The translations under genes were made by a program, and so were the position numbers. A model generated the notes under the pieces. It was not told the DNA's origin. It saw nothing but the letters and a program-made list of their open reading frames with translations, and ran no database searches. Shown one piece after another: positions 63,638 to 64,000 of a DNA stretch of 64,000 bases (within the stretch, counting starts at the first letter, position 1; the number at the start of each line of letters is the position of its first letter). Origin of the DNA: CAXXIC01 sp049315325 (GTDB lineage: Bacteria > Bacteroidota > Bacteroidia > Bacteroidales > UBA7332); contig JBMOKJ010000001.1 in assembly GCA_049315325.1 (NCBI GenBank), forward strand, positions 620,001 to 684,000. The letters run 5' to 3'.

Positions 63638-64000
63638 TTATGAAGCCACATCCTCTTCCACCACGAGGTTTTCGATGATGAATGTCTGACGCTCCATCGT
63701 GTTTTTACCCATGTAGAATTCGAGCAACTCTTTAACCAAATCCTCTTTCTTGAGAGAAACTTGGTCGAGGCGAATGTCTGCTCCGATAAAGTGTTTGAAC
63801 TCGTCAGGCGAAATCTCACCCAATCCTTTGAATCGAGTAATTTCGGGATTCGCACCCACTTTTTCCATTGCCGAAAGACGTTCTTCTTCTGAATAACAGT
63901 AGAAAGTCTCTTTCTTATTACGAACGCGAAAAAGCGGCGTTTGCAAGATGAAAACGTGCCCTTTCTTAATCAAATCGGGGAAGAAATTGAGGAAGAACGT
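63638..64000 (-). CDS. parE: Type II DNA topoisomerase subunit B, probably ParE (3' part only)
   Basis: Only the C-terminal 120 codons are inside the window; the start lies beyond the right edge. From the edge it reads TFFLNFFPDLIKKGHVFILQ, then TPLFRVRNKKETFYCYSEEE and ITRFKGLGEISPDEFKHFIG, the end of the Toprim region and the conserved RFKGLGE block of GyrB/ParE. Because a full gyrB is at 46739, this is most likely subunit B of topoisomerase IV, which decatenates chromosomes. The coaD gene follows after 15 bp. Confidence 0.88.
   Translation of the reverse strand, partial: TFFLNFFPDLIKKGHVFILQTPLFRVRNKKETFYCYSEEERLSAMEKVGANPEITRFKGLGEISPDEFKHFIGADIRLDQVSLKKEDLVKELLEFYMGKNTMERQTFIIENLVVEEDVAS

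Overview
This is a Bacteroidales chromosome fragment, most like a propionate- or acetate-producing Paludibacter-type organism; the genus is inference. Supporting signs are SusC/SusD pairs, a one-protein hybrid two-component regulator, many type IX secretion (T9SS) C-terminal domains, -7 promoter boxes matching TAnnTTTG, and a butyrate/succinyl-CoA:acetate-type CoA-transferase. The left half (about 1-36.6 kb) is an accessory carbohydrate locus. The right half (about 36.7-64 kb) is mostly housekeeping genes.

Accessory half. A decayed sugar-nucleotide transferase (144-1053) lies at the left edge between two copies of a related hairpin. Next come a minus-strand hybrid two-component regulator (1171-5184) and a 778-bp promoter region. 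A long plus-strand polysaccharide utilisation locus (PUL) follows: SusC1-SusD1-SusC2-SusD2 (5963-15658), a GH43-like enzyme, a T9SS-exported binding-type protein, an acetylesterase with a golvesin-like domain, a second esterase, a large Ig-like/CBM-like T9SS protein, two paralogous GH128-type beta-1,3-glucanase-like proteins with a shared unassigned N-terminal module, a GH29 alpha-L-fucosidase, two Ser-type sulfatases and a third esterase. The last gene is a GH2 beta-galactosidase pseudogene (35453-36600) that has lost its catalytic middle. Together they suggest uptake and desulfation, deacetylation, defucosylation and backbone cleavage of a sulfated, acetylated, fucose-containing glycan with beta-1,3 linkages. 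The substrate is inferred.

Housekeeping half. The minus-strand leucine/isoleucine cluster runs leuA-leuC-leuD-citramalate/isopropylmalate synthase paralogue (42016 down to 36686). It is preceded by what looks like a complete ribosome-mediated attenuator: promoter, a 27-codon leader peptide rich in Leu and Ile codons, an antiterminator pairing and an intrinsic terminator. leuB is not next to it. Then follow the CoA-transferase, aroB, a tRNA-Pro(GGG) with an irregular anticodon loop, tag, gyrB, a radical SAM protein, a DEAD-box helicase, a phosphatase lipoprotein, a PfkB sugar kinase, a SIS-domain isomerase, gpmI, a DUF3109 protein, an AT-rich orphan DUF3883 nuclease-like gene, an MsbA-like ABC transporter overlapping a DUF2400 gene, an S41 protease, coaD and the 3' end of a topoisomerase IV subunit B gene.

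Intergenic spaces of the housekeeping half carry two repeat families: short GC-rich hairpins of the form CCCCTCC-TTCG-GAGGGG, present at least nine times, and a longer unit of about 200 bp present twice in inverted orientation (46290-46520 and 53880-54062).
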